This document shows positions 9,964 through 24,900 of a stretch of 64,000 nt of DNA, in pieces (position 1 is the stretch's first letter; the number at the start of each line of letters is the position of its first letter). Both the position numbers and the translations under genes were made by a program. A model generated the notes under the pieces. The model was given only the letters and a program-made list of their open reading frames with translations. It searched no databases and was not told the DNA's origin. The DNA is from Arhodomonas sp051195215 (GTDB lineage: Bacteria > Pseudomonadota > Gammaproteobacteria > Nitrococcales > Nitrococcaceae), in NCBI RefSeq assembly GCF_051195215.1, contig NZ_JBNAZM010000026.1, positions 4,548 through 68,547 of the forward strand. Direction: 5' to 3'.

Positions 9964-12900
9964 CTACGGCTGAGGCGTATTTTCACCGGAATGCAATCGC
10001 GGCTCACCTAGAAGAAGCTCCATCGGCACTTCATAGAGTTCGTCGTGGCCAACAACATTCACGTAGACCTGAATTTCCAGCGTATCGGCATCGAACTGAA
10101 TACCGTTGGGCCAGTTCAGGTGGATGTATTGAACCCGGCGGAATAGCGATTCCCGTATATCCACATCGTCATAAACACACTCTATGCAGGTATTTCCGCC
10201 AAGCGTCGGAAACACCACGGCGTGCGTCATCCGCAGGGTGTCATCCCAATCATACGCGTAATAGTTAGGCATCCTGAACAACTGATAATGGCTACTGAGT
10301 TCGCGCCCATTGAGGGCAACACCGTGGACGTGCACCGGCACACCCGCTTCGAGCCGCAGCCATACCTGCTCTCCGGGCACTCCGCGATACAGCGTGTCGT
10401 CACCGTCGATGACGATCCGCGACAGCACGGGCTCGACCCGGGGCGGCGGCAGGACGGTGAGGGCAGAGGCAGCCGAGCCGCTGCCGAGGGTCGCCGTGAG
10501 CTGCGTTTCGCCCTCGCCCTCGACCCGGAAATCACCGTCCGCGGCGTAGGTGGCCACGGTGTTGTTACCGGAGGCGTAGCGGACGCCGAAGCGGTCGGCG
10601 GTGACGTCGACGGTGTGCTCGGCCCCGTCGACCGTGAGCGTCGCCATCACGGTCAGCGACACGGTCTGACCGCTGTCCGAGCGATCGACCACCTGCCGCT
10701 CGGCGGGGCTGACGTCCAGCGCGGTGACGTAGCCGGCGATGTCGATGCCGGTCTCGTCCAGCGGATCGTTGCCGGTGGCGATTTCGAGGCCATCGGACAG
10801 GCCATCGCCATCCGTATCCTCGGCGGTGGGGTCGGTACCGAGATCGTTCCGCTCGCGACCGTCGGACAATCCGTCGCCGTCGGTGTCGGCGGACGCCGGG
10901 TCCGTGCCGATGTCGATCTCCTCGGTGTTGGCCAGGCCGTCGCCATCGGCATCGTCCTCGCCGTCGGGGATGCCGTCGCCATCGCTGTCGCTGGTCCCCG
11001 GGTTCAGCCCGGCATCGAATTCGTCACCGTTGGGCAGGCCGTCGCCGTCGAAGTCGCCGTCGGCGGTAAACACCCGGTACGAAATGGTGTTGGTGACCTG
11101 GAAGCCGTAGTCCGGACGGGAGCCCGAGAGGGCGAGCACCGTCTCGTGACCGTCGCTCACGGCCTGTGTCGGCTCCGGAACGGTGAAGCTCCCCGACATC
11201 CAGTCGAAGCTGGCCTCCCCCACGCCCTGCAGGCTGACAGAGCCGTCCTGGATGCTATCCCGGTCGACGGTGGCGGCGATGTCGAGGGTGAGCGTCGCCG
11301 GCCGCCCGATCACGCCGTATGGCCGCGTCTGTTCCGGAATGGCCGCTTGCGGCGAGCAGACGGTTCCGGTCTCCGGCCGGACGGCATCGCCCTCGGCTAC
11401 GCCCACCAACTGGGATTCGTTGGTGTCGTAGTGGTAGCACCGATCCAGCTCGATACCGGCATCGGCGGTGAAGCGAACCAGGTCATCGGCGATGTCGTAG
11501 TCGCCGGTCACGGCTGCATCGTCGAGCTCGACGATGATCGGGAACGCCGGCCCGGTGTCCCGCACCGGTTTGGTGAACAGGAACTCGAAGGGCGCATTGG
11601 TGCTGTCATGCGCCGTACCGAAGCGGGCCTCATCAATGGCCGGCACGGCCGGCAGGAACTCCAGGTCCTTGGTCGCATCGGTGGACAAACCGCTCGCGAG
11701 ACCGTCGTCTGCGTTCACCCCGGTGAGCTCCAGGGTCACGACCTCTGCGGTGGCGTCGGACACTCGGAAGTCCGCTGCCCCGCGCTCCAGGGTGAGCGAG
11801 GCGGTTTGCCCGTTGTCCATCAGCACGGCGTCACCATTGACGGCAACGGTGGCCGTGAACTCGGCATCGCGGAGATCGCCATTCGCATCCGGCACCTGCT
11901 GAACCGGGTTGCCGAACCGGTCGGCGACCTCCAGCCGCATGACCGCTGTCTCGTCCACCTCCAGGCGTTCCGGATCGCCAAGGGGCCGGTTGTCCTCCAG
12001 GCCAACGCGACGGAAGTGGACCTGCGCCGGCACGCCGGCGATCACCTCCACCGGCAGGGTATCGGTCGGCTCGTCGCCGAGCTTCACCGGGAAGTCGGCG
12101 CCGTCCTCCACGGCCGCGGCATAGTGGCCGGCGGTCTCGGGCGCCACGACGCGGACGGTCGCCTGTCCCTGCTGGAGCTGCACGACGGCTTCCTCGCCGA
12201 CGGTCACGCCATTCTCGCGGATCAGGCGGATATCGACGTGATCGGCGAACTCGAAATGGAAGCCCGGGTCGTCGAAGCGCAGGGTCACCGTGTGATCGTT
12301 GACGCCCGTGGCCACGTTGCCGCCGGCGTCCAGGGCGCTGAAGCGCACGACGAACCCGGTTCCGGCCACCACGGGCGGCACGGGCTGGACGCGCAACGTC
12401 TCGGTGCCACCCGCGTGGACGCGCATCGCGCGCACGTTCTCGACTGCCACACCGTCGGGGCCGGTGACGCGTGCCCGTAGGCGGTACATGCCGGGTTCGA
12501 GCTCGGCGGTGTAGCGCCACTCGGTGACGCCGTCGTCATCCGTCGTCGTGGTGTCGACCGGCTGATAATCGTCCGATTCGCTGTCCAGACGACGTACCGC
12601 CCAGTGCACCTGCTGCGCGGGCACGGGTGAGAGCTGAACGTCGAGCACCCGCGCCCGGAACACGGCGGGCTCACCGACGGTGATCTGGTCCGGGTTGATG
12701 GACGGCTCGTCACTGTCGACGAAGCGCACCGTGTTCGGCAGGTACGTGAGATCCACCGCGAACACCGGTGTTTCATCCGTCTGCCCGAGCGCGTCCGTGA
12801 CGCGCAGCTTGAACCGGAACTGGCTGCCGTGATCGTCATCCTCGGGGAAACGCACCGTGGTGCGAACGCAGGGTGCGTTGTGCGGTGCGCACCGGTAAGA

Positions 12901-15900
12901 CTGGTCGCGGACCTCCAGTTCCTCGCGTGCCTGCTCGCTACCGCCGGTCACATCCACCAGTTCCACGCGCAGGTCACCGTCGTCGGCGGCCTGCAGCCCG
13001 CTGACGCTCAACGGCATCAGACGTCCGAAGAAACCGCGTGTCGGCACATCGACGACCAGTGCCGAGGCGTCGGGTACCCGATCGCGTCTGACCGTGATAT
13101 CCGCGGATTCGACGGCCTCCTGGCCGTGGTCGTCGCGTACAGTCGCGGTGAGTGTTTCAGTCACGGAGCCGCTGACCCGCGTGCCACGTTGGTCCTCGAC
13201 GTCGAACTCGATCGTCCGGGTGCCCGACTCGCGCTCGAGTGTCTGCGTCTGGCGCTCGCCGTGCCAGTCGATGAACGCCTCGCGAACGCCCACATCGTCG
13301 GTCGCCCGGATACTCACGGGAAACACCGTGCGCTCGCGAACCGCATCGGACGGCACGGTCAAACCGTGGATGACCGGCGGGCTGTTGGCGAGCACGGTGT
13401 GCTCGGCGGTGTACTCGCGGCTGTTGCCACTACGATCACGCACGGTGACGGTGTACCGATAGGTTCGGCCGGCCTGGGGATTCCGCTCGGTATAGCGTAT
13501 TGGCTGGCCGTCCACGGAAGCGGCGACAATGGCGCCGTCACGGCGCAGCAGCGCGATATCCACGCCGCTGCCGTCGTCTTCGAGATCCACGGTGACCGTG
13601 AACGGCTGCCCGTTCACCGGCTGACCGCCGACCAGGGTGCCCTCCAGGCCGAACTGCGCCGTGGGCGGGAACGGGTCGGCCAGTCGACGGAACGCAACGG
13701 GCCGCGATTCCACGAAGTTGCCGTATACGTCCACGGCGCGCGCCATGATGTAGTGACCGTCGGCCTCTTTGCCGTAACTCCGGCTGACACGGTACACGGG
13801 GCCGTAGTGCTTGCGGATCAGCTCGAACGGTCCATCCTGCGTCTCGCCCTTGTAGAACTCGACCTGGGAGACGGGCTGCGTGCTGTTGAGCACCCGGGCT
13901 CGCATTTCCACCGGCTGCGGCAGGAACGCGTTGTTCACGTCCAGCTCCACGGAGAACGGGTTGGCCGGCAGATCCTCACCCTGCAGTACCAGACGACGTG
14001 GCCGCGAGGCGATCACCTCGCCCCACACGGTCTCGACCCGGGCACTCACTTCGAAGGGCTGGCCGTTACGCAGTTCCGCCGGCACCGGCAGGTCCACCGA
14101 GAACGGCGCGGACGCGCTGCGGCCGACGACCTTGCCGTTGACCCGGTACGTCACGGCGTTGACGCCCCGCTCCGCCACGAGCCGGAAGCGCAGCTTCTCC
14201 CCCTGTTCGAGGAGCGCGCCCGTCACCGGCGCCGCCAGTGCCGGATTGCCGCTGAGAACGGCGCGCGGCAATGCGCGGACTGCGTAGCCATACGCGCCGT
14301 GTGCGGTCACCAGGCGATCGTCGTCGACGGCGATGGCCTCGATACGCTGCGCGGTGGCGATCGACTCGCCGACCGTCTTCCAGGCGTAGGGGTCCACCGC
14401 CTGAACCGCCGCATCAGTGGCGACCCACACCCGGCCCGAGCTCACGGCAAGGCCGTTGATCTGCGAGCCGAGAGAGAGGACGTCATCGCCGCGGTTGTCG
14501 AGACGCAGACGGTGCAGCTCGCCGTTCAGTGCGTAGAACAGGTGATCACCGTCGGTGGCGAGCTGGCGAACGGGCACCGACGCATTGAGCAACGCCGTGC
14601 TGTCGATGTCCGCTTCCTGCGCCGGCAGCGCTCCCTTGATCCGAACCCGGTAGATGCCGCCGCTGGCGGTGGCGGCGTAGATCTCCTCGCCCGCCGCGGC
14701 GAGCGCGACGATCGTGTCCCCGGCGTTGACCGCGAAAGTCTGGCGGGCGCCGCTGTCGCGATCGTAGACATGCAATTGGGTGCCCGCCGCGCCCACGAGC
14801 CACGCGTCCGTCGCGGCGCCCTGGGTGAAGGCAGCGCCTTCGAGTACGGGCTCGACCCGGCCACCGTCGCCCAGGCGCACGATTTGCTGGAAGTCCGGCA
14901 GCACGGCATACGCCTGCTCGCCATCGGCGAAGACGTGGCTCGCGGCCTTGTTGAACGGCCCGGGATGGACGGTCTCCGCCCATTCACCGTTGCCGTCCCG
15001 GGCGAGGACCACGGCACCGTATCCCCCGGCCGCGGTCACGTACCGGCCTGCCGCCACGGCCCCGCCTTGCGCGAATCCGCGCGGCCGGTCCGTGCGATGA
15101 ATGACCCGCGGTTCCGCGTCCTCCGGGGAAAGGCGATAGGCGGCCCCCTGCTCACCGCCGGTCCAGAGCACACCATCGGCGAGCACGGCGCGACCGACGT
15201 CGCTACCCAGATCCCGGGAAAACCGGCCAACGATGGAAGGCACCCTCGGATCCCGAACATCGATGGCGGTAATCCGGTTCGCGTTGGCGGAGAGCCCGAG
15301 CAACTCGCCGTTGAGTGCCAGCAGCCGCTGGACCGGGACACCCAGCTCGAATGTCCGCGGCGCCCCGTCCTCGGCGTCGAGGCGCAGCACGTGCAATGCA
15401 CCCTCCGAAGTGGTGGCGAACAGGTAGTTCTCTTGCTGCGCCATGGACCGGAAGGCCGCATCCACCGACCAGCGCTCCTTGAGATCGCGGGCATCGAGCA
15501 CCCGCAGCTGGGAGCCGGTTCGGATGATCAAGCCGTCCGCGGACGCCGACACTTCACGCGGGGTACCGGTAACGCTCGCCGGGCCCGCGGACTCCAGCGC
15601 GTTGCCGGAGACGGTGTAACGCTGCACCTGGCCGCCGACAATGGCCAGGGCACGATCGCCGGAGACGGCAACGTCACGGATCCGCCCGGAGACAGGGATT
15701 CCCGCCAGGCGCTCGAAACCGGCATCCGGATCCACGACCTGCAGGCCGATGCCGTCGAGGGCGACGAGCATACGGTCGCCCATGTGGTCCATCGCCGTCA
15801 CCGGTGCGTCGAACTCGTGCACCGGGCTACCTTCATGGTCATATAGGCGACGGCCGTGCGCGAACCAGGCGCCACCGACTCTCGGCAGCGCGACATCGAA

Positions 15901-18900
15901 CGGCTGCGCGCTGCCCGATGCGCTCAGTTGCAGCGGCGGTATCACCTCGACTTCGCGCTCGATGCGTCGCTCGTTGCCCAGCCCGTCAGAGATTGCGGCG
16001 GCGATCTCGAGACTGTCCGCGCCGGCCGGCACCTCGAAGGACACCGTGCGATCACCGGACGCGATGTTCGACCCGCCAGCCGTTGCCACGATCACGCTCG
16101 GCTGGAGATCCGACGGCAACACGCGCGTATCCCGTCCGCTGAGCTCGAGCTCGACGCGCGAGCCGGCCATGACCCGGTCCCCGACACCCGTGAGCTCGAT
16201 TGGCGGCAGGCTCACCTCGGGGAACAGACGGATCCCGACCTTGCGTTCACTGAAGCGGTACGCCTCACCGGCGTAGGCCCGCACGCGGATAGTGAGGTTT
16301 TCCTGGACATCGACCGCGGGCATTGTCATGTCGACCGTGCCGGCGGCACTCACCGAGAGGCGGCGGTCGATCAGCTGCCCGTTGAAGTCGAGCAACGCGA
16401 CCTCGACGAGCCGAAGCGGCCCGCCCCCTTCGACGCTGGTTTCATAGCGAACCGAAACCGCCTGCCCTTCACGTGCCGCGGCGTTGGACGTGGGCTCGAA
16501 GACGCTGACGTCGATACCGGAGCCGTCATTCGCCACCAGCGAGACATCGAAAGCATTGCCTGTCTGGCCGTCGATGACAGGCGTAAGGCTCGCCGTGGTT
16601 TCGTCAGCGGGCACCGTGGCCCAGCCGAATACCCGGGCACCGCGTCCGGTCAGGCTGTGGGCGGGGGCATCGAAGCCTTGAATGCGCGCGTGCTCGACGC
16701 GTGCGCCCTGCGCCATTTCCAGGCGCAGCGGCACGAGCGCCTGCTGGGTAAGACGCCCGCCGCTTGCCGGCCATGTTCCGGCCGCCGCCGACATCGTTGC
16801 GGTATCCCGCGGCACCGTCGCGGAGTCGGCCTGACCGGCACGGTCGATACGCGTGACGGCAATCGCGTCACCGGAGAGCTCCGTGCGCTCCAGCAACCAG
16901 GCACGCGCACCCTCGTGCCAGACCGGCTCTGCGGGCAGGACGTCGTCCGTGGCCGCATCCGAGAATACGATGGTCTCCCCGCCGGTGGACGCGGACGCCG
17001 GAATACCGGAGACCAGCACGCCGAAGGGCGTCTCGGTCAACTGTGGTGCAAACGCCGCAGGTTGCGCCTCGACTGCCAATGCGCGCGCCGTGATGTAGCC
17101 GTCGCGCTCGCCGGTCCACCGCGTGAACACACGTCCGCCAGCGAACGCCATGGTCGCGGCCTCGTTCGTGTCCATGGCCACGCGTTCGCCGTCCAGGAAC
17201 GCGTGCCAGGTATTGTCCGCGTACGGCCCGTCCACCTTCAGCCAGAGTATGTCGCCGTCAGTAACCGCCGAGTGCGCGGTTCCATCGACCGGCAGGGTTT
17301 CGTGAACCGTCAACTCGCCATTCGTGCCGATTTGGTAGCGTTGCACGGACTGCTCGCCCCAGGCGAACAGCCACTGTCCGCTGACGGCCAGTCCCTCCAT
17401 CCCCGGCAAGGCGGTAAAGAACCGCTGCTCCATCTGCGGCACATCGCCGGCGAGTGATGGGGCGAGGCCGTACACGCCGCTTTCGCTGAGCAGGAACAGG
17501 CGCCCCTGGTTCACCCAGCTATCGCGAATGGCCTCGCCGATATGCCGGCCCGCCAATGGCACGAACGCGCCGTTGCGGTACCTCACGGCATCCACGAGCG
17601 CCCCATGAGCGGTGTACACGGTGTCACCGCTCGCACCGAGCACGCGGCCGTACAGCCTGGAGCGGTGTGCCTGCCCCAGAGCGCCCCCGGTGACCGGCCA
17701 GAAGACGACAGCCCGCTCGCCGCCCGCCTCTTCCTCGGCCAGCAGCCCCGTGCCCGTGAACTCCAGCCGCAGAATGCTGCCGGAGTCTTCTTCCGCCAGA
17801 ACGCTCTGGCGCGTGCGGACCCGATAACCCCCATCACGGAAATTGACCACCCAGGCCACTTCGCCGGCGAGTCGCGGCAGGGCAGCGATGGCGCCGGTCA
17901 CTGCATCGGGGCTCGACGGCGTGTAGACCGTTTCGCTGCCGGAAGAATAATAGGGAACACGCTCCAGCTCGCGCTCGATGGTTTCTTCGTGCCCGGAGCG
18001 GTCGCGAAGATAGGCCGTCACGCCCACCGGTGCATCGCCGGGCGTTACCGGTATCGATTTCGGCCCCGCGCCGACCGGCTGTGTGGCCTGTACCGCACCA
18101 CCGACCGGGTCGGTAACGACCACTTCGGAGGTCGTCGAGAAATCCTCCATGTTGGCCGGACGCGGCGCGTCGAGCCACAACCCGGTGCCACCGAGAACGC
18201 GCGTCGAGGGCTCGACGACGAGGTCGAGGTCCGTGTCTATGCCGGCATCGTGCTTGAGGTTCAGATATCGCTCGGCATGCAGGTTGCCGGCCTCCAGCCG
18301 GACCCGCACGACCGCGTCTTCACCGGTCACAGGCATGGCCACGGCATGGAGGAATCGCGCCGGATCGTCGTCACCACGATTGAACACGATCGGATCCGGG
18401 TTCCGGGAATCATCCGGATCGCCGGCCACGTCGAGGTGCAACGTGGCCTCCGGGACGTTCTGCACCAGCAATTCGAACGTCACCGACTCGCCTTCATGGA
18501 AGGTCGCGGCGTTGGCCGGCGAGATGATATCGACGCTCGGCTCTCCCTTGGTGGCGTCGAACGGCTGCAGCGTGACCGACGAGTCGTCGTCGGCCTTGCT
18601 CTGCAGACCGTTGGCATCCACCGCACGCACATCGACGGTTACCGGGTCCTCGCTATCGGGCACGAACCGGAACCGCCCCGGGTTATCGAGCACCTCGAAG
18701 GCGCCGCCATTGATACGCGCTTCCACGCGATCGATGCCGTAACGGTCGAAGGACTTGATCAGCACGTCCGTCGGCTCGTCGATCGGAATGCTCGAGCCAT
18801 CCGGGGGCGAGACGATACTGACCGTCGGCGGTGTCGCGTCGAGCAGCAACGTATAGCTGCCGGTGACCTCGCGGAATCCATGGAAGCCGAACCAGATTCG

Positions 18901-21900
18901 CAGCACCACCGGGACCTGGTCATCCGGGATGTCGGCGAGCTTCGGATTCAGATAGGAAAGCGACGCAACCGCACTGCGATCGCCGGTCTCCTCCAGCTCC
19001 ACCGGATATCGCCGATCGAAGACCTGCATCTCGGCGCGCTTGATGAGGTCCACATCGCCGGCCAGATCGAAGCGGATGTCGGCCCGGCTCATTTCTTCGA
19101 CTTTGGCGGGCACCGTGCGCAGCGCCGAGATATCGATCTGCGGATCCACCGTGGCGATGGGGTAATCCACCTCGGCCGCACGGCCTTCCTCGTCCTTGAC
19201 GCGCACGCGGACCACCAGATCCCCGTATGCCTCTTCGACGTCGAGGGCCAACTCGCCGTCGTCGTTCACGAACTCGTCCCAGGGCCCGAAACTCAGCCCC
19301 CCGTCCGTGGACACGCGATAATCGATTTCCAGGGCATCGGATGGCGTGATGTTGTCGACCGCGCTGGCCCGGAACGCATAGCTGCGGCCGCGGGTAACGG
19401 TCATGGCGGGGGTGACGGGCTCGCCGTCACTCAAGCGCGTCAGACCGACATCCTGTGGCGCGAGAGTATCCAGACTCGTTCGATGGGCCCGATAGGTGCC
19501 GTCGGTAACGCCTTTCTTGACGTTGTCGATGACGGTGTTGCCGTGCGCGTCTTCGATACCCTCGATGAGCATCTCGTAGCGCCGGTTCGCCGGAAGACGG
19601 CCGTCGCTCAGCGCCCGCAACGTGAGCTCACGGCTGCCGTCGCCGATGAGCTCGAATTCCGATGAGACCTCGCCCCCTGTCTCGCCGCTGTAGTCGCGCG
19701 GCGAATACGAGACAACGAATCCGCTCGCGGTAACGGGCTCCGTAAACCTCAGTTCCACGCGGCCATCCACGCCGACATTGGAGGCATGCACCAGGCGCGG
19801 CGGGGTATCGTCCACGCCCACCAGCTTGGTCGCCGCGGTGACGCTCTCGTCAGTCGCCGGGCGTCGCACGACCACCTGATACTCGGCGTCGTGGGCAACT
19901 TCAGGTGCGTCAAAGGTGAGCTCGCCATCGGAACGCCGGAAATCCACCTCGTTGGCGGGGGACGGCGTCTCCCCCATGTCGGCACGCATCAGGTGGAGGT
20001 GGAGATCCCCGTTCAACCCTTGACCGCTCACGGTGACAACCGTACCGCCGGAACCACTCAACCGATCCGGCCCCCGCGGGTTGTTCGTGCTGACCTCGTC
20101 GATCGTGATGGCCTGGGTGACGCGCACCGCCGCGGGCAATACGACTTCCTGATCCTCGAAGGATGCACGCAGCGCATGCAGCCCCGCGCCATTGACCGTG
20201 GCGCTGAATGTCAATTCGAAACCGTCGGACGACACGCTCCACGCGGATGCCGGCACGGCAGTGGAACCGATGGCCACGTCGGTGACATTACCCAGGTTCG
20301 CGCCCCGGACGACGAAGTCGGTGGCACGCCCGGTGACGGTTTCCGCGGGCGTCACGCTATCGAGCAGGGGTTGCTCGATGCCGAACGGTGGCTTGCCGGT
20401 CACGTTCCACGGCAGATCGTACGCAAGTGCGCCGCCGGCGATGACCTCGGCCGGTCGATTGAAAAGGCTCAGCCTGTAGTCGGTGCCCGGCTGGAATTCC
20501 CCGCCGATCGGGGTCAGCTCGAGCCGATCGCCGAGATACCGGGTATCGCCCGATACCGGGTCGTCGGTCTCACGGCTGCGGACGTCGAGCAGGACGTCCC
20601 GCCAGCCGTCTTCGGGACCGGTCACCCGGAAGCCGACGTTCCCGGTGGCATCGCGGACGAAACGGGCGGGCAGGGTATCGGCCGTGTTCAGCAGGGGTAC
20701 GACCACACTGTGGTAACTGCCTCCGGCCCCCCACTCCAGGATGGAGCCGCGAAAGATCATCGGCTTGCCTTGCGCGGGTGCTCGTCCGCCCACGGCCACG
20801 ATGCGCTCCAGGCTCAAGGCGCCGCTACCACGATCCGGCCCGATGTCGTATATGGAAAGGGCCGGCTCCGAGTCCGTGCGCACGGCCAGCAACTCGCCGT
20901 TGAGCGCGAGATTGCTGAATGCCAGGTCGGCGGTGCCCATTTCGCTCATCGACCCGTGGGAATGCACGCGGCTGATATCGAGGAGCTCGATGCGGTCATC
21001 GCCCAGCAGCAAGAGCTGTTGGCTGCCGAGCCGCAGGCCCTGGGGCGCCACCAGCCCATGGTAGCGTGACGCCACCACCGCTTCGGGATCGGACAGAGCC
21101 CGCGCTTCGACCTTGAGATCGTCCAGAACGTAAATGAACCGATCGTCGACGGCTACGGCCATCGCATCCAGCGGCACGTGCCGCCACGCACTTCCCCGCA
21201 CGTGGCCGATGCGGATGCCGTCTCCGGCAGCGCTGACGAGGGTTTTGTCCGAAAGGAGCAGTCGGTCGTGATCGATTCCGTCGGCATTGCCGAACCGGTT
21301 CACGAGCTCCGGCGTGTACACGTTCGCCAGATCGTAGACGACCAGCTCCCTGGCATCGCCGACGATCAGTACCGCATAGCGCCGGGAAAGTGCACCGCCG
21401 TGCACTTCACTGCCCACATCGACACTCGCCAGGGAAACCGGCTCGACACTATCGCGCGTGGTGTAAAGCCGCATGCGGGTGCCTTCGGCGGCCAGGAACC
21501 GCTCGCCGGCCCTGTCGATCATGGACAACCGCCGATTCGCGTCGACGGCACTGAGACGCTTCTGGGCGGACAGGCGCACTGACAGGGCATCGGACATCGC
21601 CGCGGCGGAGCCCTCGGCGCCATTGTCGACTTCGACTTCCAGGCGCCCGACCGTCCGGTCGGGCACTCGGAAGGCTAGCGTCCGGGGATCGACGACCTGC
21701 AGGTCCTCCGCCGGTTGGCCATTGACCTTGACCTGCGTGATCGCACTGAGACCGGCGCCACGTATCGCGGCATAGGCGCCCGAATTGTAATCGAACAGAT
21801 GATCGCCGAGGCGCACCGTCGCGCTACCCGGATCGTAGTGGCCAAGCGCTTCGATCGCCGATTCGGTGACGTAGACGAACGAGCCGGGCAACGCGGCACG

Positions 21901-24900
21901 CAGCGATCCGTTGGCAACGCTCACCCCGACGAGGCGGTTCTCCTCCGGCGCATTGGCGAGCGCCGGCAGCGTGAACACCAGCTCGCCTTCCTTGCGGGCA
22001 ATCACGTCTTTCTCGGCGACTGCCATGCCGGCGATTTCGATTCGGCTATCGGCGCCGAAGCCACTGCCGGTGATGCGCACCTCGGCACCGCCGCGCCAAC
22101 TGCCGCGAGACGGCTCGATCGCATCGATGGTGGGCCAGCGCTCGCCGGTGGCGACGAAACGGAACGTGTATGGCCGGCCGAGCTCGTTACCGTGAATGCC
22201 GGTGGCCGACGCTGCGACGTGAACACGATACTGATCGCCCGCCCGGTACGGACTCGCGGGGCGGAATATCAACTCCGTGCCGGAAGGCGCCACCCGGCTG
22301 GACACGGTCCCATCGACCGGCACACCGGAACGGGTCACCCGAAGGAGGCTGTCAGCACTCTCGGCGACCCGCTGCGGGTCCAGAATACGGTCGAACCGAA
22401 CGGACACGGACTCGTCCGCGGCCAGCCGGCCGCCGGTTGCCGGACTCTGACCGACGACACTCAGGCCGCCGAGGGACACCGTATTCACGCCACCGCCCAG
22501 TCCGCCAAGTGCGACGTCGCCGGCGATGGGATTCTCGGCGGCTTCGCCATCCACGTAGACGAACCCGGTCCCCGCGTAGAACCCAGTGGCGCTGTCAGCG
22601 ATTGCGTCGACGCGACCGGTCAACGCGAAGTAGTCGTCCAGCGACACCGTCTCGTCGAAACGACCATCGAGCCAATCGGCGATGTCGAATACCTGCAGAT
22701 CGCCATCGCCACCGGCGACATGGAGCGATTGCCCGCGTAGCAGCAACTCCCCCGCCTGCACGTCGCCATGGCGAATGAGGTAGGAAAGGCGCAGTTGAGC
22801 GACGGGCGGATTATCGTCGCCGTCGCGCAGGACATATGCGATTACGCGACCACCCTGGCCGGTGGAGACCATAGCGAGATCGTCGTGCACCAGGAAATCG
22901 ACGCCGGTCACCGAATTGCCATCGGTGTCCTGCAGGCGAACCCGGCGCTCGATTTCGAAACGCCCGGACATGGTCTCGATTTCCACCAGCTCACCGGCAT
23001 CGGGTAGCAACGCCCACAGGCGCTCCCCGGAAGCGCCCACCCGACGCGGCACACCGCCCAGCGCGGCGGTATCGACCGTGCCCATGGCACGCAGGCGGCG
23101 ATCAGTGCGTACACGGTAGATCTCCACACCAGCGTCGGTGGCGAGGTACAACACACCGCTATCCAGCGCCAGGCCGCGAGCTTCGTCCGAGAGGGAGACG
23201 TCGCGAAGCAGTTGCGGATCGGCGGCCAATGTCACGTCGAAGTGATACAGGCGCTGCGCACTCAGAAGGAAGAGATCGTTGCCTTCCAGCGCGACGTCGC
23301 GGAAACCATCCGGCGGGAGTGTTTCCTGGAAATGGTACGGCCTGGTGTCGTCAGCGAATTCGCGCTCGATCAGCTCGGGATTCACCGGATCCGACAGGTC
23401 GGCGAGCGCGAGCTGGCCCTGTGAGGTTGAGACCGATTTGTCACGCTCGCGTCCCTTGAGGTCGACCGGCTGATAAGACCCGCCGGTGACCGCGTAGAGG
23501 ATATCGTCCTTGACCACCGCCGCTGTGACCGCGCCGAGGCGGTCATCGTCCTGGCGAAGGTCCACCGAACCGGTTTCACCGTTCGCGTAGAAATAGCCAT
23601 CGGCGAGCGTACTCGCCTCATCCGGGAACAGATCGCTGGTGACGGTCACGTCGGCATAGCCGAAATCACCCGCGGGGGCACGTACACGCAGACGATTGCT
23701 GCTCAACAGCCGCAGATCACCGGCGACGCGCTCTCCGATACGCACCGTCAGATGATTGTTGAAGCCCAGGCCGTAGAGGTCGACGGTGTTGCCGCCCTGG
23801 GGCGGCCCCTGCTCGGGCTCCACGTCCTGCAGGTGAACCGGCGGCTGCACCACGATGGCGCCCTGCACGTTCGCCGGCGCGCCGCCGGTGGCCAGTGTCA
23901 CCGGTAGCGCGACCGCCTGACGGCTCAACGCCAGCTTCGGCAGGCGGAAACGCAGCTCACGGTTCGTCACCGAGACGATCTGCGCCTGCGATATGCTCTG
24001 ACTGGCAACACTGAGAGAGATCGCCGAAGGCTCGTCACCGAAACCCGAGCCTTCGATCACGGCGGTTTCGGTGCCGTCGGCATGGAAATAGTGGTTCATG
24101 GGACCGTCGGGCCCAAGCCGGCGCACCGAGTCGATCGTGGGACGGCTGCCCTGGGCCAGGGTGTAGCGAAGCTCGACGGACTCCGCCAGGTGCTCCCCGG
24201 CCAGTGAGGTGAGCGCTTCGGTGATCCGAATCCGAACGGGGCCGTGATACCCGCCGCCGGCCTCGAACGCTATGTCAATCCGGCCTCCCCGTACGGTGTT
24301 GGTGCCGGCGACGCTCGCCGCAGCCGACGGGAGCGGCTGTCCGGCATCGTCGGTGACCTCGACGGCGTCAGCGAGCGACGTATCCGCCGTGTTGATGAGC
24401 TGACTCAGCCAGACACTCACCGTCTCCCCGCTCACGAGCTCGCTGCCGCCGGAGGGTGACACACTCGCGACGGCGAGCCCCGGGGAGACGGTATCGATAA
24501 CGCCGGTACCGTCATCGACGTACACGTGACCGTCGTTGGCGAACGCCTCCGTTCCACCGTCGACAACGCGTTGCCAGTAGGCGGTTTCGTACGTGCCGTC
24601 GGACGTCCGTTCGAGAACAAGATACTGGGTTACGGGCGTCTCGCCCCCCTGGTCATCGGTTTCGGGCGCCCCCCGGAAGGTGAGGACGATGCGACCGTTC
24701 TGGACGACGAACGAAGCCGGCGCGTCGCGGTCGGAAACCCGACCGCGGGGCACGGCCTGCACCTCCGCCTGGTCATCGGGTAGGTTGTTGAAGGTCGCGA
24801 TATACAGCTGGTTACCGCGGCGAAGCAGGACGTAGAGCTCATCACCCACCCACTGGATGTCGAGCGGCTCACCGGCCCGTTGTCCCTCGGCGAGGACGAG

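Noticed and set aside
10750..11065. DNA-level tandem repeat or CRISPR-like array
   Set aside because: The repetition is protein-level D.DGDG motif recurrence; there are no identical repeats with spacers.
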